DNA of 64,000 bases from Alicyclobacillus sp. SO9 (lineage in GTDB: Bacteria > Bacillota > Bacilli > Alicyclobacillales > Alicyclobacillaceae), in the NCBI RefSeq assembly GCF_016406125.1, contig NZ_CP066339.1, positions 1,240,001 to 1,304,000 of the forward strand, written 5' to 3'. Of this stretch, positions 60,147 to 64,000 are shown piece after piece (positions within the stretch are counted from its first letter, which is position 1; every line of letters begins with the position of its first letter). Position numbers and translations under genes: made by a program. The notes beneath the pieces are model-generated. The model made no database searches. It saw only the letters and a list, made by a program, of their open reading frames with translations, and was not told the origin of the DNA.

Positions 60147-60505
60147 GGTGGAAGGGATGAGGCAGAAAGGCCGCCACGGGTTCAGTCCCGCGCGGACGAG
60201 CGGTCTGTGCGAGGAGCACGGCATCTGTTTCAGTCCGCTAAGGTTTGCATCGTGGAGTTGGCGTCCGCAGGCAAAAATTAATGGAGAAACGGATATTCCC
60301 GTCGCCTTCACCAAGGACGTGCCAGTGCATTCATAACTCCACCGCAAGATACACGAACTTCATGCCAGGAACCGACCCGACTTATATCAATCTACTCCAC
60401 ATTCGTTCGATTATGGCTAAACAAACACAGACCAGTCCGCGATTGCAAAAATCGTCTATACGCTCAATGACTTTCAGCTAGTGTCTAACAGCCAATCATC
60501 TGGAA
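60147..60505. other. Intergenic region with a copy of the ssrA 3' end
   Basis: At 60295-60313 the 19 bases ATTCCCGTCGCCTTCACCA repeat the last 19 bases of ssrA (60094-60112) with one change. A second T-arm-like word, GGGTTCAGTCCC, lies at about 60179-60190. This suggests an old integration (att) site or decayed element. No gene seen. Confidence 0.5.
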
Positions 60506-60994
60506 CTACATATTCGTATCATCGAAAAACTCTAGCGCCAGCTTCTCGAGTTCGCCGAGTTTTCGGAGCAAGTCGTCCTCTTCAATCATCCGTATTACTT
60601 TTTGCAGGACATTCTGTTGACTCTTACTGAATTTGAATACATTCTGAACCATTGCTTCTCCTTGCGAACTGAGAGAAAGTTCGGTGATTCGGCCATCGTC
60701 TGGATAGGGATGTTTCTGGATAACACCCGACTTAACAAGTCCCTTGACTAAAGTGGAGACGGAATTGTGGGACAAGCTAGTGCGTTTTGCAAGTTGCGTA
60801 TACGAGAGTCTCGAACTGCTGAGTGCCAGTGCCCGGACCAAATAGTACTGAGCTTCAGTTAGACCAATACTCTTGCCAACTTTGGTTCGGATGCGTTCCT
60901 GTACTTTACAATAACGGCGCATGGCCATGTATAACTGAAATGGTAAGTCAGAATCAGTCGTTGAAACATTAATTTGTTGGTCGACATCGGACAT
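60506..60994 (-). CDS. MarR family transcriptional regulator
   Basis: A 162-residue winged-helix regulator. LTEAQYYLVRALALSSSRLSYTQLAKR and SLSHNSVSTLVKGLVKSG form the HTH (each cited in part), and DDGRITELSLSSQGEAM is the wing signature of MarR proteins. ATG 60994 follows GGAGGATATTTTC on the minus strand; TTG 61009 would be upstream of that site. It diverges from the large secreted protein gene, a possible target, but ligand and targets are unknown. Confidence 0.88.
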   Translation of the reverse strand: MSDVDQQINVSTTDSDLPFQLYMAMRRYCKVQERIRTKVGKSIGLTEAQYYLVRALALSSSRLSYTQLAKRTSLSHNSVSTLVKGLVKSGVIQKHPYPDDGRITELSLSSQGEAMVQNVFKFSKSQQNVLQKVIRMIEEDDLLRKLGELEKLALEFFDDTNM

Positions 60995-61466
60995 GAAAAT
61001 ATCCTCCAATCCTTATGGGGTAACAGGGCGACATCATGACATCAGAAAATCTGTATTGCATATCAACATATCGTCCTGTAACACCAGCCCGGAACCATTG
61101 ACCATCTGATGAAGAAGGCGTCTTGTCCTAAGATCTCTACCTTGTCTTGTCATCTCCAATACAAGAATCCCAATTCATGTGTAGCCAACTCATTACGTGA
61201 GGTTATCAAATAAGGCTTATTACTAATCTCGTTTGGACATATGTCGTTATTGATATTTTATAGTATAATTGTGCATGTCAAATATGTTCAACTGGGGTCG
61301 AAAGTGGTGTAACAAGTGAAGAATCATATCTGCAATTCCTACCTCCCTATGTGGACCACTCCAAGAGCAAGTGTGGAATTACTTTCGTGATAATCCCCCA
61401 ACGTGTTGGAATAACCCGATAACCAAGAACGGATAACGACGTGCACTCATTAAAGGGGAGAAAAAT
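60995..61466. other. Divergent promoter region marR / secreted protein
   Basis: AT-rich, gene-free 470 bases. TATAGTATAATTG near 61257-61269 provides a -10 candidate for the plus strand, but no matching -35 was found. Confidence 0.4.
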
Positions 61467-64000
61467 GTGAAAAAACGCAAGCATTGGCTACGAAGTGGTG
61501 CTGCTCTTATGGCAGCTGGGTGGGTGATGCTGCTTACACCTGCACCATCCGCTTTTGCAGGCACAACGGTTTCTGCGCCTACGCAGACCACTAATCTCGG
61601 TGGAAAAACATATTACGAAATCACTTCGGTTGGACAACTAGAATACATCGATGAGCACCAGACTTCTACGTGGTTGTCTCGGAACTATTTGTTGATGAGC
61701 AATATTGACCTCAGTGGTTACAACTGGGTCCCGTTTGGGAGCAGCAGTATTTCATTTACCGGCACATTCGACGGTGGCGGCTATACGATATCCCATGTAA
61801 CCATCAATAATAAGACGTTTTATACAGGTTTCTTCGGTTATATTCTTAAAGCTGGAACTATTGAAAACGTCGGATTGACTAGCGTGAATGTAGCCGGTAC
61901 CGGTTATGTCGGTGGGTTAGTGGGAGAAAGCTTTGGAAGCATTACAAATGCCTATGTCTCCGGGAGCGTGAAATCAACCGGATCAAACGTCCCTGCCGGC
62001 GGTTTAGTGGGAATGAACTACGGATCCATTACAAACGCCTTTGCCATCGGGAGTGTGAGGGGAGGGAGCGCTTCTAATGCCGGCGGATTAGTGGGAGACA
62101 ACGAAAGTTCCATTTCGAATGCCTATTTCACCGGAAGTGTGAGTGTTGGCAGTGGCGCTAAGGCCGGAGTTGTGGCATATAACCATGGAAGTGTGAGTGA
62201 TAGTTATACGAATGTTTCTCCATTAAGTGCTTACAATGTAAAAGGATGGAGCTCCGTCACTGGATCTTCCGTGCAGTCGTTATCGAATATGGAACTACAA
62301 TCGACCTACGGTTCCGGGTGGGATTTTACGACCTCGGCAACAGTTGGAATTCCCAGTCCAAAAACATTTCCTACTAATCTTAATTCAGTCACGGTATCCG
62401 GTACCACAGGGGCGGCAATCACGAAAGGAAACAAAATAACTTATAAATATCTAGAAAATACGATTGGTACAATAACGCTCAGTGATTCTAGTGGACACTC
62501 ACAAAATGTGTCTGTTAGTCCCGGTCAGTCAACGGTAACTATCACCAATGGGGCATTTCAAGGTTTGACGCTTCATTATACGGATCACAATAATAATCAA
62601 ATATATGCAAATACCATCACCATTACAGGACCCTCGTGGGGGATTCGATCCGGGAGCACGACACCCTATTTGCTTGGGTTCAAGCCAAGTCTTACTGTGA
62701 ATCCGCTCGCGCCGACGACGTATGGTCATTCGGCCGCGAAGGATACGTTGTCAGTGACCAGTTCGCTAGTTGACGGAAGCATCGGAGAACCTATCACTAT
62801 GAAATATGACATTTTCAACCACTCGAATGTTTCCGTAGCCAGTCTCACCTCTACCGTGTACGCTACCGGCGGCGCCCAATCAATCAATTACCCGATTTCC
62901 CTTGCTGGACTGGCCGCTGGAACCTACACCTTGCACGTGAGTGCAAAGGATACTTATAATACGGCAGTGTATGCGACGCAGCAGTCTTTTTCTATCGAGC
63001 CGACTTTAAGCGGCCTGAGTCTAAACCAAGGGACGCTGTCATCTCCTTTTGCGAGCGGGACAACAAGCTACACCGACAGTGTGGCATATAGCGTGAGTTC
63101 CATCACGGTGACACCAACTGTGGGAGACCCTGGGGATACTGTGAAAGTCGATGGCAACACCGTGGCAAGCGGCAGTACGTCAGGCAGTATTCCACTGACC
63201 GTTGGAAGCAACCCGATTACAGTCGTGGTGATCGCGAAAGACGGCACGACGACGAAAACCTACACGGTTGACGTAAATAGAGCGCCGGCGAGCAGTAACG
63301 CCAACTTGAGCGGTTTGACGCTATCCAGCGGCAGTTTGAGTCCAACGTTTACATCCGGGACAACGAGCTACGCAGCGAGTGTGGCAAATAGCGTGAGTTC
63401 CATCACCGTGATCCCAACCGTGTCTGACAATACTGCTGCGGTCACGGTGAATGGGAAGTCGGTGACGAGCGGAAGTGCTTCGGGCCCAGTCGCCTTGACC
63501 GTTGGAAGCAACCCGATTCTGGTGGTGGTGACAGCACAAGACGGAACGACAACCAATACCTACACAGTTGATGTAAACCGCGCGAAGAGCAGCAACGCCA
63601 ACTTGAGCGGTTTGACGCTGTCCAATGGCAGTTTGAGTCCAACATTTGCTTCTGGGACAACGAGCTATACAGCGAGTGTGGCAAATAGCGTGAGTTCCAT
63701 CACCGTGACGCCAACCGTGTCCGACAATACTGCTGCGGTCACAGTGAATGGGAAGTCGCTGACGAGCGGAAGTGCTTCAGGTCCAGTCGCATTGACGGTC
63801 GGAAGTAACACCATCTCCATTGTGGTGACTGCACAGGATGGAGTTACACAGAAAACTTATACACTGAAGGTTTCAAGGGCAGTCGGCCATACGGTGACAT
63901 ACAACGGAAATGGAAGCACAAGCGGCACGGTGCCGACAGACAGCAACATCTATGCGAATGGGTCACTTGCCAGAGTGCTGGGAAACGCGAGCAACCTGAC
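61467..64000 (+). CDS. Large secreted protein with GLUG, cadherin-like and InlB-type repeats (3' truncated)
   Basis: Open from GTG 61467 (GGGGAG upstream) to the window end, at least 844 residues. A signal peptide (MKKRKHWLRSGAALMAAGWV onward, ending PSAFA) is followed by three to four GLUG repeats of the form AGGLVG-NxGSITNAY--GSV (residues ~145-245). A linker follows, then three cadherin-like beta-sandwich domains (LSGLTLSSGSLSPTF...GTTSY...VTVNGK...TYTVDVNRA) at ~515-805. An InlB-type repeat begins at VTYNGNGSTSGTVP. Domains 2 and 3 are nearly identical in DNA. The architecture is that of surface adhesins or exoprotein modules; function unknown. The C-terminus, including any wall anchor, is outside the window. 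Confidence 0.85.
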   Translation, partial: MKKRKHWLRSGAALMAAGWVMLLTPAPSAFAGTTVSAPTQTTNLGGKTYYEITSVGQLEYIDEHQTSTWLSRNYLLMSNIDLSGYNWVPFGSSSISFTGTFDGGGYTISHVTINNKTFYTGFFGYILKAGTIENVGLTSVNVAGTGYVGGLVGESFGSITNAYVSGSVKSTGSNVPAGGLVGMNYGSITNAFAIGSVRGGSASNAGGLVGDNESSISNAYFTGSVSVGSGAKAGVVAYNHGSVSDSYTNVSPLSAYNVKGWSSVTGSSVQSLSNMELQSTYGSGWDFTTSATVGIPSPKTFPTNLNSVTVSGTTGAAITKGNKITYKYLENTIGTITLSDSSGHSQNVSVSPGQSTVTITNGAFQGLTLHYTDHNNNQIYANTITITGPSWGIRSGSTTPYLLGFKPSLTVNPLAPTTYGHSAAKDTLSVTSSLVDGSIGEPITMKYDIFNHSNVSVASLTSTVYATGGAQSINYPISLAGLAAGTYTLHVSAKDTYNTAVYATQQSFSIEPTLSGLSLNQGTLSSPFASGTTSYTDSVAYSVSSITVTPTVGDPGDTVKVDGNTVASGSTSGSIPLTVGSNPITVVVIAKDGTTTKTYTVDVNRAPASSNANLSGLTLSSGSLSPTFTSGTTSYAASVANSVSSITVIPTVSDNTAAVTVNGKSVTSGSASGPVALTVGSNPILVVVTAQDGTTTNTYTVDVNRAKSSNANLSGLTLSNGSLSPTFASGTTSYTASVANSVSSITVTPTVSDNTAAVTVNGKSLTSGSASGPVALTVGSNTISIVVTAQDGVTQKTYTLKVSRAVGHTVTYNGNGSTSGTVPTDSNIYANGSLARVLGNASNL

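Noticed and set aside
59959-60336. Frames overlapping tmRNA
   Set aside because: They lie within the structured ssrA gene and its terminator.

Overview
The window comes from the chromosome of an endospore-forming Bacillota. A GerA-type germinant receptor operon, a YjcZ-like spore peptide, ComER, several phosphorelay-type sensor kinases and the cggR-gapA-pgk-tpiA-gpmI-eno glycolytic operon support this. Moderate GC, many GTG/TTG starts, rpoN next to cggR and the gene order suggest Alicyclobacillaceae or a relative. That placement is inference; no rRNA gene is present.

Layout. 1-5200: small membrane proteins, then the germination operon gerA-gerB-gerC plus a fourth two-helix gene. 5370-9075: a c-di-GMP-I riboswitch with its terminator ahead of a FapA (DUF342) gene, then a secreted TolB-like beta-propeller protein. 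9137-12121: a small coiled-coil protein, an SRAP peptidase, a CPBP membrane protease and a beta carbonic anhydrase. 12559-14778 (minus): an RsbT-like kinase, a histidine kinase fused to RsbR/STAS, and tRNA-Pro(CGG). 15018-27294: pcrA-ligA, tagO/wecA, gatCAB, rlmD. 27528-34609: a three-PAS kinase, a YjcZ-like peptide, lysA, an EamA transporter, a gamma-glutamylcyclotransferase-like protein, class I fumarase. 36422-44151: a pyrimidine phosphorylase-cytidine deaminase fusion, pepF, a GNAT protein, a second soluble kinase, comER. 44451-59328: rpoN, cggR and the glycolytic genes, secG, an esterase, rnr. 59738-60112: tmRNA. The end holds a MarR regulator and the 5' part of a large secreted GLUG/cadherin-like protein.

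The most unusual content lies between the genes. Six copies of a 241-243 bp element (12240-12481 inverted, 21651-21891, 35010-35251, 35333-35573, 55466-55708, 56007-56248) each carry exactly six 23-bp two-fold-symmetric sites. The typical half-site is ATAGTGATC. Centre-to-centre spacings are 41-42, 41-42, 52-53, 41-42 and 41-42 bp, near whole helical turns, and site 3 always carries a TAGTGTC arm (intact in five copies, degraded to TATTGTC in the copy at 56007). Most spacer sequences have diverged while their lengths have not. A second family (35876-36062 and 46131-46316) has four 23-bp sites spaced 51, 61-62 and 51 bp with half-sites such as ATAAGC. I do not recognise either family. They look like phased protein-binding arrays or multi-hairpin RNAs that also duplicate within the genome.

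Microsatellites with 6-, 8-, 11- and 12-bp units cluster beside these arrays. Short tandem duplications also span or follow several stop codons (ligA, lysA, gpmI, rnr), and several housekeeping enzymes carry low-complexity acidic inserts, so replication slippage appears common in this genome.
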